Of a DNA stretch of 64,000 nucleotides, positions 23,768 through 35,879 are shown one piece after another; within the stretch, counting starts at the first letter, position 1; each line of letters opens with the position of its first letter. Both the position numbers and the translations under genes were made by a program. A model generated the notes under the pieces. That model searched no databases. It was not told the DNA's origin and was given only the letters and a program-made list of their open reading frames with translations. Where the stretch lies: NCBI RefSeq assembly GCF_020921035.1, contig NC_063155.1:28203294-28267293 (forward strand), in the 5' to 3' direction. This stretch comes from Rhodamnia argentea (lineage: Eukaryota > Streptophyta > Magnoliopsida > Myrtales > Myrtaceae).

Positions 23768-26700
23768 ATGGCGCCAAACGTCCTCCCCTCGCCGACCACC
23801 TTCCCAGCGCTCCGCGCCCTCGCGATCCTTCTGTTCCTGCACCCTCTCCGTCGCGTCGCCGCTGGACACGACTACTTCGACGCCCTCCACAAGAGCATAC
23901 TCTTCTTCGAGGGCCAGCGCTCCGGCAAGCTCCCCCCCGACCAGCGCGTCAGCTGGCGGCGCGACTCCGCTCTCCACGACGGCGTCACCGCCGGTGTACG
24001 TCACCCACCACACCCCCACATTTTCCCATTCCTTTTCCTTCTCGCAATGCAATGCGTGTCGAGTTCATTTTGACATGTTCTCCGACATTGACGTGAGAAA
24101 TGTGATTTAATTAAAAAAAACGTGAGAAAATTCTAATGCAATCTGCCACAATCTGCGAAGTGAGGGGTGTAATTGTTAATAATTTTGCGTTATAGCATAT
24201 GAAATTTCATGTTGAGTTTCTTGATTTCGACGCTGCGAACTTCCTAACCGAAGTGTCTGCGTTTATCGCCGCATCATCAGGTGGACCTGACGGGGGGCTA
24301 CTACGACGCGGGGGACAATGTGAAGTTCGGGTTCCCGCTGGCCTTCACGACGACGGTGCTGTCATGGAGCGTGATAGACTTCGGGCGGACAATGGGCCCG
24401 GAGCTCCGGAACGCCGTGAGGGCGGTGCGGTGGGCGACGGACTACCTGCTGAAGGTGACGGCGGTCCCCGGCGTGGTGTTCGTGCAGGTGGGCGACGCCG
24501 TCTCCGACCACAACTGCTGGGAGCGGCCGGAGGACATGGACACCCTCCGCACGGTATACCGCATCGACCGGGCCCACCCCGGCTCCGACGTGGCAGGCGA
24601 GACCGCCGCGGCGCTCGCCGCCGCCTCGATCGTGTTCCGGTCGCGTGACCCGGGCTACTCTCGGTTGCTGCTCGACCGAGCCGTTAGGGTACGTCCCTGT
24701 CTCACTGAATTTAGACTCTGTCGCTCTCCGTTTTCTCCTCTTTTCCCTATTTCATTATCGAGGAAATAGAAAAGACGACGGAAAATCAAAATGCGTCGAG
24801 CTTTTTCTTGGTTTTGATTGGGCGATTTCTGTTTTACTTTTGTCTTTCACTGAGATGGGAACGCAATGGTGGTGATGTGGTCAGAAAAAAGGTCGTGGTC
24901 GCCTCTGCAGATGATTTCTTTTTTTCATTTTCTTTAGCACACTGCACGAGTTTGTTCAGGATTATGGCAGCAGCATAGATTGCGCAAACATTCCCGGATT
25001 TCGATGCACGTTTAGAATTGTCGTAAACTCGTAATTATCGGTGAACTTGATCATCATTTGCTTATGACAAACAAGAATGTTTGCCGGGCATCACCCATTG
25101 TTCCGCAGTAGCCCAACATTCCTCAACACGTAAAAGTTTTCATTTTGCTGCATCATCATTTGAATATAGTGAGAAAGAAAGTTGCTGACAATTACGAAAT
25201 TAGTGCAAAAGAATACTTTTCCTAACAAGCCCTTGAATATATTTGCTAAGTAATTGAGTAAGCAAAAGTTGCACTTTTTTAAAAGGTGAGCTGTTGTATT
25301 TTTTTTTTTTATTTGTAGTGTTGCTACTCTGGAAAAACTAAATCATTATATTTGGGGTACGTGAAACATTCGTCAAGAAGCTACTTGACAAGGTTGAAAG
25401 GGACCAATAACGTTAGTCGATCAGAAACATTCATTGCAAGCAAAAACAAAAGAAGAAACGCGAAAAGAAAATATCGAGTGACCGTTGCGGTGGACAGGAG
25501 TATGAACGGTCTATTTGTTATTGAGTTTTGTTTCTCTCTCTCTCTCTATCGGTGTGAAGGTGTTCGCGTTTGCTGACAAGTACCGGGGCGCGTACAGTGG
25601 CAGCCTGCGCCGGGCGGTGTGCCCTTTTTACTGCGACGTCAACGGTTACCAGGTAAGCCTTGGATCCCAAATCTCCGTTGGATCTGGCCCGAACAAGTTT
25701 CAGGAGCCGCCGTATTGACGCGGGGGTTGTTGCCGCAGGACGAGCTGCTGTGGGGAGCGGCCTGGCTGCACAAGGCGTCGCGGCGGAGGCTGTACAGGGA
25801 GTACATCATGCGGAACGAGGTGGTGCTGCACGCCGGCGACACCATCAACGAGTTCGGTTGGGATAACAAGCATGCCGGGATTAACGTCCTCCTCTCCAAG
25901 GTATTATTAAACTATCAATTAAACATCATCCCTTTTGGTTACTCGGAACCATTTAATTAAGTGTTGCTCGGAGAATTCATTAGCATAGGCGCACCTGCTT
26001 ATCACAAACAAGCAACGCTATTTTCAGTCAATGTGCACGAATTTGGGCAAAACGGCACACACTTTCTAAGTTAAAACTTCACAATGCCCGCTTGCGCGAA
26101 CATCTTCCAAATTTCCCAATGAAAACAATTATTTTTTTCATATGGGTGTTTTGAATTTTCTTTAATCAAGTCGTGGGTCAGCATTATCCTACGATAGAAG
26201 TGGTGAAGGCAGGAGCGGTCATTCTCTCGAACCTAGCACCCATGCCTACTCGTGCCATGCCGCTTGTGCTCAATTGTCACATGGAGTGGCAGTGGCATTA
26301 ATCTTTTCAGCTGCCAAGCCACGTGTATGACAGGGGATAAGTACTGGTAAAATAAAGACGAAAATGTTGGTCAATATCCCTCAGTTTTCACATCCATTAA
26401 TGGGGAGCAGTCGGAATGGAGAGAATTGGTGGGAGGGGGATGTACTACCGTGGTGTCACGTGATGGTTACCCAAAGATGGCGAGCTACATATGAAAAGTC
26501 TTGAGATGGGGCCAAAAGCATGTACCTTCTGAGAAAAAAGAAAGAAGAAGAAAAAGATTGGTTTGAAGAGATGTGGATGCTCTTTGAGGGGGACATTAGC
26601 TTTAGACTTCAGCTCTCATTTGTCGAGAATCATGGGGAAAAGGAATTTGAATAATTCAAGGGGGTCGATGCTGGTCGTGGGCTCTATGGACCCTACATAC

Positions 26701-27508
26701 TTATTTGGGCTCACGTAGAAAGTTAGGTGAATTGTCTTCTCATTATAAATGCATTTAGCGGAAAGAATTAATTTTTAAGGCGTTGGTCACTTATATTATG
26801 ACAAAAATCAACACGTGGAACGATTATAATACTTCCACAATCTCATTAATAAGCAAACGTGTAGATTTATATCTTGACCTAAAAAAGAACTAAGTTTTAC
26901 ACGAAAAATTGCCGAGATAAACAGGAGCAAAAGTCCCTCTCTCTCGAAAAAAAAAAGAGGAGCAAAAGGCACCTGTGAATCCGATGATTGCACATGATGT
27001 TGGGCGCCACCTTTCGCTTTCATTTTGTTTTACTTGTGGGGGCCACATAGTGATCTTTCCAAGGAATTGTATCTAGACACGAATTCCAGTGCGATCGCAA
27101 AAAATTTGTAGCGGAAAAGCCGAAAATGCCATCGCGGTGGCCGGTGGGGTAACTACGTCGAGCCGGAGCAGATCGTTGATTAGTCGTGGGCCATTTCTGT
27201 CTTTTGACGTTGCTGAATCGAAGGGACGAAAAGGGAGGTGGTGGGGGCCACCACCCAAAGGCCGGGTTTGTTTTGGCGACGGAGTGAAGAAAAAGTCCTG
27301 AATGCTATTTTCCATACGCGTGGGGCCCCCGCTCTGGTCTGAGCTGCACCAATCACCACGCCGAGGCATGTGCTTAAAGCCTGTGACGACGGCTCTTCCC
27401 CATGCTCTTACCACAAAAATTCCTCCCCCTTTTCTTTCTTTTTTTTCTTTTTTCGGGCTCACTCGGGAAATTAAAAAGTTAATAATTATAATTTCTCTAC
27501 GAAAAAGG

Positions 27509-27543
<35 letters not shown>

Positions 27544-28724
27544 CTTTCGGGGAAAAAGTGAAGGCGACTTCTCCATAGCTGCGTGCGTCTCTGTTCTTAC
27601 AATCAGAAAGATTAGCCAGTTGGCATTGCATGCCAAATAATTTTATTTTTATTTTTTAATTTTGGGATTATTTCGTTTTTGAGGAAATGTTGGTTACGTA
27701 ATTTTCTTCAGCGCATCTCAATTGATATTTTTTATTGGATTGCAGGAAGTGCTGATGGGAAGAGCAGATTACTTCCAGTCGTTCAAGGCCAATGCAGACG
27801 GGTTCATCTGCTCTGTTTTGCCCGGCATCTCTCACCCTCAAGTTCAATACTCTCCCGGTACACATTTTACCTATTTGTTTATTCCATACCGCCGCTCGCT
27901 CGACGGCCCAAACCTAAGCTAAAGTGACAGCGGAATGAGATTAAGATCTTTCTCGTACGCACCGTTCGATTTAAGGAATGGTTTGTTCCTGTGGTACATA
28001 GTGCTGGCCACAGTAAATTCACGTTTTGGATGCTTGCGGTTTTCAATTCTGCGCTAATTTTCTTGAACATTTTCTCGGCGGAAAGGGGGGTTGATATTCA
28101 AGGCGGGAGGGAGCAACATGCAGCACGTGACGTCACTGTCCTTCTTGCTATTGGCTTACTCAAACTACTTGAGCCACGCCAACAAAGCCGTCTCCTGCGG
28201 CGGCACCTCCGCTTCTCCCGCTCTCCTCCGTCAGCTGGCGAGGCGTCAGGTCTCTTCTTTATCCTCGCTTCGAAATAAATTTTCTTTTTTTTTTCTAACA
28301 AATACTCTAATATTAAATAAAGTCGAGACCGCACCACTTTCGATCTCTTCGAGGGACATGTTGGTTAAGGATGTTTTTCGATTTTATATATTTTTATCAG
28401 GTGGACTACATTCTTGGGGATAATCCGCTGAGCATGTCGTACATGGTCGGCTACGGCGCGCGCTACCCGCAGAGGATCCACCACAGGGCCAGCTCGCTCC
28501 CCTCGGTGCGGGCCCACCCGGCCCGCATCGGGTGCAAGGCGGGCTCCAGCTACTTCCTCAGCCCGGACCCGAATCCCAACCCGCTGGTCGGGGCCGTGGT
28601 CGGCGGGCCCAACGTCACCGACGCCTTCCCGGACTCGAGGCCCTTCTTCCAGGAGTCCGAGCCCACGACTTACATCAACGCCCCGCTCGTGGGCCTGCTC
28701 GGGTACTTCTCGGCCCACTCTTGA
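23768..28724 (+). CDS. Secreted endo-1,4-beta-glucanase, glycoside hydrolase family 9
   Basis: Hydrolyses internal beta-1,4-glucosidic bonds of cellulose-like glucans in the wall. Seven exons (23768-23995, 24281-24688, 25560-25652, 25739-25900, 27746-27857, 28086-28249, 28401-28724) join in frame to 496 residues. All introns are GT-AG. Residues 1-32 are a signal peptide ending near VAA/GHDYF, so this is a secreted (class B-like) enzyme, with no KORRIGAN-type membrane anchor and no C-terminal carbohydrate-binding module. GH9 marks are [15 protein letters not shown] with D85 and D88, then [43 protein letters not shown] (H416-H417) and [20 protein letters not shown] with the expected acid E476. 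The family more often has FPDER at the last motif. Intron 4 is long (1.85 kb) with a (GA)n tract. The exons are GC-rich. No breaks are seen. Confidence 0.95.
27510..27539 (+). repeat. (AG)n microsatellite in glucanase intron 4
   Basis: About 15 AG units in a row, about 200 bp before exon 5. The rest of intron 4 (25901-27745) is unremarkable AT-rich DNA. Confidence 0.9.
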
Positions 28725-29261
28725 CTTTACCCTCCTCCACAGGGAAAGGCACAAAAATCTGAAGTGGTGCGCGAAGGTCACCCTACCAGTGTGGAGAGTT
28801 GCATTTCTGTTCCTTAATTTGTTTTTTTGTTTTTTTTTTAATGATGGAAAGTTTAGTCTTCAAATGGTAATTTGTGTCATTATTATGGATACGTGAATGA
28901 AGACTGAAGTCGGTCACTGGCTCTGCCACTTTTCTTAATCCTCAAATGTCCGAAAGTAGTGAATGTATTTTCTTATCTATTAAGTGTAATAATATTTCTT
29001 TTACCATCAGTCTACTTAAATTTCGTCGCTTCGATTTATCTCACAATTGAAAATGATAATCTACACCATCGATCTCTCTCTCCAGTTTTTAAGGAATGCT
29101 AATCCAAATCACAAGCTCTTAATGGGTCAACAACGCTGGTAGTATCGGCGATGGAGTTGGGCGGTGGCTGATCGAACATCACTAATATAAATCATCAAAA
29201 GAATTTGGACCATTTTACGAATGTAGTTTCAGTTTGTTGTCATAAAAAGGAGGGGGAAATT
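28725..29261. other. Glucanase 3' flank
   Basis: T-rich 3' untranslated and flanking DNA. No gene is recognised before the transposon at 29262. Confidence 0.5.
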
Positions 29262-29912
29262 AAAAAAAAAAAAAAAAGGTCCTAAACCTATTACGGTTGT
29301 GCCAATTCAGCTCTAATTTTTTTTTTTTGCTGATTGAGTCATAAACCTTTTTATAATTGTGTCAATTTAGTCCATTTGATCGGCTGTTGCTGATGTGGCA
29401 ATTTTATCAATTTTTGAATTAATTTTTATTTTTAATAAATTTTCTTCCTGTCCTTTTTTTTTTCTTTACTTTTACACCCGGTCAAGGGCCGGCGAGGGCT
29501 CCGACCTTTGCCCGGCTATAGGGAGGTCGGGGTCTGCAAGCCCTCGCCCGGATGATGGCCGCGGTGAGGGCTTGCGACCATTGTGCGACCACAAGCGAAG
29601 GCCGGAGATGCTCGCCACGGTTGTCGCGGCCTTTGCCTAGTGGCCACGAGGGCCGCGACCCTCGCCCGGGGCTACCGACCCAAATCCCTTCCCCCCAAAA
29701 AAAAGTAAAAAAAAAATAGACAAAAAATTATTTAAAACATAAAAATTAAAATATTATTAAAAATTGACACGTCAATGTCGGCCCATCAAATAGACCGAAT
29801 TGACACTGTTCTAAAAGGTTTAAAACTTAATCGGCAACAAAAAAAAAAAAGATTTAAAACTGAATTAGCGCAATATCAATAAGTTTAAGACTTTTTTGGT
29901 AATTTCCCTAAA
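29262..29912. mobile_element. GGGAAATTACC-type TIR element
   Basis: The left end GGGAAATTAAAAAA..GTCCTAAACCTATT and the right end AATAAGTTTAAGACTTTTTTGGTAATTTCCC are inverted copies. They are followed inward by the 'tcaattcag/tgaattgaca' and T-run blocks of the other members. The centre is GC-rich (GCCGGCGAGGG.., ..GAGGGCCGCGACCCTCGCCC) and shows no gene I recognise. The flanks aaaaaggag and taaaagaag match partly, compatible with an eroded 9-bp target duplication. It is the best-preserved member after the one at 2407. Confidence 0.65.
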
Positions 29913-30630
29913 AGAAGGATAAGCTATTTTTTTTTTCATTTTTTTGACATACTAGTTGCATCATAACATATATTTATAAAGATTCAGCGCACAATCACAA
30001 AGAAGTAAAGTGTCAAGAACGAAAAAGAAAAATCGAGGCACAAGGTTTTATCATGGTTCACCTTTAAACCAGGACCACGTCCAATAGATGATTCATCTAT
30101 AATTATCATCTCGCACCTCTCGTCACATACCTCAATTAATAGAGAAAGATATATTAAATAGCAATAGTTGTTCATGGGCACAAGCCCAAACTACCAATGA
30201 AAATATATGGGCTCAAACTACAAAAGTCTTCTAAGCGAGATCCCGTGCTTTCTTGACGATGGAGAGTGTAAATCAAACCCCCAATAACATTGTCACCAAA
30301 AAATCAAACCAATACATTGATCGAGATATGGATGAGAGTTAAGCTTGTGCGTTTACGTTAATTTTGATTAGTTAAATATGATATTCAGCAAGTCAGGTTA
30401 ACTGTGGCACTCAGATTGCGTCAGTATCATGGAACGGCGGGGATCAACTAATTTGATTTGGCTTTGGACTAATCTGCGACGCCCTCATATATTCTACAGG
30501 GAAGCAGCAATTGGAGGTTACCATGCTAAATTTTCTATCGGAACAAACAGATTATTTACCAATTTTCAATTGTCGTCATCGATAGGCTTTGGCCCTACCG
30601 GGCATAAAAAGTCTCGAGGAAACGTATGTA
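29913..30630. other. Repeat-like intergenic DNA
   Basis: Around 29990-30130 there is text such as 'ggcacaaggttttatcatgg' and 'cacctttaaaccaggacca', which resembles Copia LTR sequence in plants. I cannot define ends. A chance frame occurs at 30429-30689. Confidence 0.3.
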
Positions 30631-33600
30631 GTGTCGGCACTCGTCTCCCCTATCATCCATTCGGGACTAGATTGAGTCAAACCTTGTAATTAACTCGAGT
30701 TCGGGTCAATAGTTCCTCGAGAACAGCTCACCCGAGTATCGCGACCCTCTCTCGGAGCAGAGGAAGAGGGCTAATGGGTCGCCCTTCCGGCCCGGTTGCG
30801 TGTGGACCTTCGGACGCGGGCCCCTCCCAAGGCCCATTACCCAAATCGCAACGGAGGATAAAAATCGAGTCGACCTTTCGGTGCGGTCTAGTGACATGTG
30901 CTACGTGTGCATGCCTTGGAGTCGCCACCAATCGTTTCGTGGAAGGTACGATTGGAAACCCTATCGAATAGTCGGGAGTTTCTATTCGATTCTGCGAGAA
31001 CCAGAGAAGTGGGTTCGGGGACTTAGTTACGCCAACTATCAGAGTTGACGCCCTTTCGGTACCTAAGTTGAATGAATTTTCTAACCTCGGATTTCATGCG
31101 GACGAGTGGGGTACGAATCCTAATCTAGGAGTTCATGCGGATGGGAGTGGCTATCCTAGCAATCACAATCAATTAAAATAAATGCGCAAATCAAGGAATC
31201 CATAACGTGCGGATAAATCGCATCAAATCACCACGACGTTCCTAATATAGCCCCATTGGCTTAGAGAAAGGGTATTCAAAGTATAAGAGGGGGTCATGAG
31301 TGATTTGGAAGCGATTCATCCATGAGGGGCAAAATCGTAATTTTGAGAAAATTTGGGGACCATTTGCCAAAAAGGGCAAAATCGTCATTTCAGAAAAGAC
31401 CCGGAGTGAAAAGTGTTGGAAATAGGATTGGCCACCTAAACTGACCCATTTCCTAATTTTCAACATTTTTTAGAATTTTCTGAAATTTTCTAGAGACAAA
31501 TTACCCCCTAAAGGGTAAACATGTCATTTTGGAAAGATCGGGAAAAGAAATCTCAAAAATAGGATTGGCCAGTTGATTGTGGCCATTTCTCAATTTTTGA
31601 GAATTTCTGGAATTTTTTAGGAATTTTCTACAATTTTCCTAATTTTTTTTGGATTTTCTATGATTTTTTTATTTTTTTGGATTTTTTTAAAAATCATTTT
31701 TCGAATTTTTTTTATTAAAGGAAAATATATTTTTTATATTTTTTTTATTTATCGGACCGGGTCAAACCGGTCAATGGACCGGTCAACCCGGTCCGAACTC
31801 ACACCCGGATCCGCGCGGCACCGAAACGACGTCGCACCAACATTTTCGTTCGAATTTTTTAAATTCCCGCCTAAAATGAAATGTGCGTCTCAGATTTCGC
31901 CACGTGGCGTTCTCTGGACGCTCCGATCGGACATTAAGATCGATGGCTCAGGGTTCGCCACGTGGCGAAATTATGGCTCTTTGACCAGAGATCGAATCTA
32001 CGGTCGGGATAGAGACACGTGGCTAATCCACGGCCGTTTGATCCTCCGATCAGATCTACGGTCAGGATCGGACGACGTGGCTAACCCACGACCGTCCGAT
32101 CAAAAGTATTTTATTATTCCAAAAATGATTTTCCTTTATTCTTTTTTTTTTTTTAAGAATGATCCAACGATCAGAATTGTGACACGCGGCCAAACCTGGG
32201 CCGCGTGATCACAAAATATTTTTTTTATTTTTGAAAAATTGAATATTTTTCAAAAATGATTTTTATTTTCGGAAAATCTGAGATCTCGACACGTGGCCTA
32301 TTTTGGGTCGTCGGATCAAGGTTGTTTTTTTTTGTTTTTCTGTTATAACCGCCGGCTGACGTGGCTGCCACGTGGCCGCCACGTCAGCACCACGTCAGCG
32401 CCACGTCAGCGCGTTGACCCGCTGACCGCCACGTCAGCTTCGTCTCCTACCTCTAGACTCCGACGAGATGGACGGCCGACGGCTTCCCGGCACGATCCAA
32501 CGGTGAAATCTCGTCCGATTTGGGCGATCTAGGTATCGACGGAATCGTCTCGACGTCATCTATAACATATCCGAAAATCAGCACGATCAAACGGGGGGAA
32601 CTATCCTTAAAAAGGTCAAACAGGTCCGGCCAGAATGCACTTTTCCGGCGAACATCATTCAAGCGATTTATACTATAAACAAGCCATTTAATCCACCGAT
32701 CAGCATATATGAAGGATAAGGAGACTTACCTGCATCTTCTCCGGGTTTGGTTTAGCACGAAATGAGTTCGGGAGCTCGAGACGAATTTTTGGGTTCGGGG
32801 TCGAATCAGTGAGATATATGCGACGACAATGCAAAAAGAGAGCACGTATGTGAGCAATAAAGTATGATGAGTAATCTGAATCAAAAAGTTTGAAGAATCG
32901 TGGTCTCGATCGCAAGTTGCCATTAACGCGAGCTAGGGCGGATGAAAACTGGCCTCACCTTTTCCGACGACGAGATGACGCTCGATCGGACTCGAGCTCC
33001 TCGTATGGACTCCACGAAGCTCGCGGAACCGATTTCGTGGCTCGTCTCGCTCTGTATCGTTGCCGCCGAAGCTTCAAAGCTTCTGCTCTGTCCTTGGTGA
33101 TGGCGAGCCTGAGAACTTTCCGATCATCCCCTCGATCGCCTCTCTCTCTCTCTTTCTATCTGTTCCCCCCCCTGTTCTCCCTGTGCGAGCTCTCCTTTTG
33201 TTCCTTTCTCCCTCGGTCTCTTGTTACCGAACCCCCAACCTTCGTTCGTTTGTTCTCCTTTTTGACCCCTCTCTACCAGCACTCCCTCGTCGACCTCTAT
33301 TTTTATTTTTTGCTTCCCCCCTAAACAGAAATTTTGGTCCCGAGTTTGTTATGCTCGCTGGAAGTCGCTCCCCCCAAAGTTCCCTGTAGTGACCAATTTG
33401 ATTTTTTTAAAAAAATTTGAACTCAGGCGAGTTTCCGTTCTTGAATTGTGTGCGCGAACACACTGAACGAAGAGAAGTTCTCGTGTTCCTGCGTTGAAGA
33501 CCCTATTAATGCACGTCTGGGGACTGAGGGAAAATGTTGCTGTCCTTGTTAGGTTGACTTGGTCAACTGGATTGACCAGGTCAACTTTGTTTCTTTAAAA

Positions 33601-34237
33601 ATGCAACATTAATTTTGACCTTTGTAAAAATTTGATCAATTAAGGTATTTTTTAATCACTAGTCCTCACCAATGTGTTTAAAACGTTGAAGAACTTATGG
33701 GTAAAGGTTCATCTGTCCATGGGTTGGGTTTTACAATCGCCAATTTGACTCTGATTGAAAATCGCGGATTATATCGGAAATGCAATCTGCTCAAAAATTG
33801 AAATTGATTGGACCAAAATGCAATTAAAGGTGTAAGAATCAAATGTCATAACTGACTAAAAGTAAGAAAAATAATAGAAAGACCTCAAATGATTTTTTTT
33901 TGCTCAATTTAGGTCCACATTTGCAAAGACTCATGTTACCCCAAGTTGAATTTTTCAATTTTCAAAAGGTAAAAATGAAGAGAGAATTAAAGGAAAAATA
34001 TTGGATATTTTCCCATATTTTTTAGGCCACAAATGCTATTTTTTGTAATTTTTGGGTATTTTTCTAATATACCAAAAATATCAAAAATTGTGAAAAATAC
34101 CAAAAATATATTTTTATTCAAAAATGGATCCTTAAGCTTGGCCAAGGCTTCCAAAATTGATTTTTCAATTTTATGAATTTTTATGGATTTTTGAAAATTT
34201 TTCTAAAGAAAACATGATTAAAAATCGAGTGTCAACA
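30631..34237 (+). repeat. Large non-coding LTR-like stretch
   Basis: About 3.6 kb with no gene. It begins near gTGTCGGCACTCG and ends near GAGTGTCAACA, ends that are roughly complementary and would suit TG...CA of a long LTR. No target duplication is found, so this is tentative. Inside it are phrases repeated at short distance ('gggcaaaatcgtaatttt' and 'gggcaaaatcgtcatttc'; 'aaataggattggcca' twice), an AT-rich low-complexity strip at 31600-31740, an ACGT-core cluster (31899-32438) and a pyrimidine-rich leader-like strip (33120-33330). The run of open frames at 32890-33389 has no family resemblance. Confidence 0.4.
31899..32438 (+). repeat. Cluster of ACGT-core modules
   Basis: CACGTGGC or a close variant occurs at about 31901, 31959, 32015, 32074, 32182 and 32289. 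Each is embedded in a loose module of 'gatc..acggtc.ggat...acacgtggctaa.ccacg.ccgt'. Then 32358-32438 packs six more ACGT cores, alternating GCTGACGTGGC, GCCACGTGGC and CCACGTCAGC. These are the core of plant G-box/ABRE elements bound by bZIP and bHLH factors. Confidence 0.6.
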
Positions 34238-34336
34238 CCGAGTAAGGCTATATTTGTAAAGACATATCATCATAAGCATAGAGTTGACAAATTCTATCTA
34301 CTATTAACTATAATACACTCGGTTGAAAATCCCTAT

Positions 34337-34549
34337 CATATACATATATGCGCGTGTGTGTGTGAAGATAAATAGAATAGTTGTGGTTGGTGATATGATT
34401 TTATATAATGAATTAAGATGACGTTCTTTAAAAAGTACAGGAGATTTAATCCAAGCAACTAGGTCATGAACTTCATATTTCTTTCACATTCAAGTTCCGC
34501 GTATTCTATGGGGAAAGCATCCCGAGGTTTGACTTGTTCTAAAATATGA
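34337..34549 (+). repeat. Direct repeat, copy 1
   Basis: Runs from CATATACATATATG and a GT microsatellite to TTGTTCTAAAATATGA. It matches 35665-35879 with about eight differences over 180 aligned bases by eye. Confidence 0.85.
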
Positions 34550-35664
34550 CATGAAATAGGACAACACCTTCTGTGGCCTCTCCAAGCTCTCCTTCCAATA
34601 CCCCACCATGTGTTCCCAAAACGGCCCGAACGATATTTTCCCTTGGCAAAAGGTCTCGAAATGCTCTTCAAAGGACCACTCCGGCTGGTCCTACGACCGC
34701 GCCATCCCGAGGTAGAGGTGCCAAGAGGAAATCACAATGGCCTCATGTTTTCGCTTGGAAGTTCCGCTGAAACGCGCGGCACTATAGTCGGGCACCAAAA
34801 GTTTTGGTAGGAGTACGAAGGAGTAACCGCCCCCTTTCCTTTGGGGAAGTGAAGCAATATGCTCATCAATGGCCTCCTCCTGGTCTTGTTCTTCGCTACT
34901 TACAATGGCGGACTGCAAAGAGACTTGCTGGTAATTATTAGAGATATGCCCTAAAGTGATTATGTAATAGTTACATGGTAAAGATTTCAGTTGTATTTTC
35001 AATTTCTTATTTGATTAATGGCAAATACGTATTTATTCATTTATCCAATTATTTACTTATATGAATAAATTCCATAAGATCAGTTGTGATTGGACCTATT
35101 CTTGAGACGTTGAGAATATGTGTGACGGGTTCACGATTAAACCGAATCTTTAAAATGTTCCCGATCAATGGATCATTGAATGGATATCAATGATCCCGTT
35201 GAGATCGGTGTGTTCTTGACTTCACAATTAAGTATTGGATACTTAAAGGAATGACGAGTCACAAGTCATTGGGTATTGCGATGCCCGAGTTAGAACACAA
35301 GTGCTTGTACGAGACAAGTTCACTAAACGTGACACGAGTTGAACGATTAGCGACATGGAAGCTTTTAGCGTGGTCAATGTCTAATTGTTCATGCTTTGAT
35401 CTTGTATAAATAATCCTTAGACCCGAGGCACGGTGTTGACTTGTGTGTTGGATGTCTATGGTTCACGAGGATGCATATTGACGGTTAATCGATCCGTCTT
35501 TGTACTTGATGGTCACAGTTCATGCACATACAAAGTCACACGTGTGCACAAAATGGAATCTGTCTCCTTGTCACATGCAAGGTATAATATCCTATGCAAT
35601 TTAATTATGACAATGCATTGAAATCCTCGACCGGGATTGTAACCGAGAATAAAAATTGCCACAT
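34550..35664. other. Segment between the two direct repeats
   Basis: About 1.1 kb without a recognised gene. From 34940 onward it has a style like Copia LTR ends ('agagatatgccctaaagtg', 'gattggacctattcttgag', 'gtgttcttgacttcacaa'). Minus-strand short frames at 34459-35002 are unassigned. Confidence 0.4.
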
Positions 35665-35879
35665 CATATACATATATGTGTGTGTGTGTGTGTGAAGATA
35701 AATAGAATAGTTGTGATTGGTGATCTGATTTTATCTAATGAATTAAGATGACGTTCTTTAAAAAGTACAGGAGATTTAATCCAAGCAACTAGGTCATGCA
35801 CTTCATATTTCTTTCACGTTCAAGTTGCGCGTATTCTACGGGGAAAGCATCCCGAGGTTTGACTTGTTCTAAAATCTGA
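35665..35879 (+). repeat. Direct repeat, copy 2
   Basis: Second copy of 34337-34549, in the same orientation, with a longer GT microsatellite near its start. Confidence 0.85.

Noticed and set aside
23536-24096. 186-codon plus frame at the start of the glucanase
   Set aside because: It is out of frame with the signal peptide and GH9 domain and crosses the first splice donor.
28365-28781. Antisense frame over the last glucanase exon
   Set aside because: It is a shadow of the GC-rich exon encoding the GH9 C-terminal motifs.
32890-33389. Overlapping 109- and 144-codon frames
   Set aside because: They lie in pyrimidine-rich, low-complexity sequence with Ser/Leu/Phe bias and no domain, inside a repeat.
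30631-34237. Firm call of a solo LTR
   Set aside because: The ends are only roughly TG...CA and the five-base flanks (TGTAG and CCGAG) do not match, so it is reported only as LTR-like.
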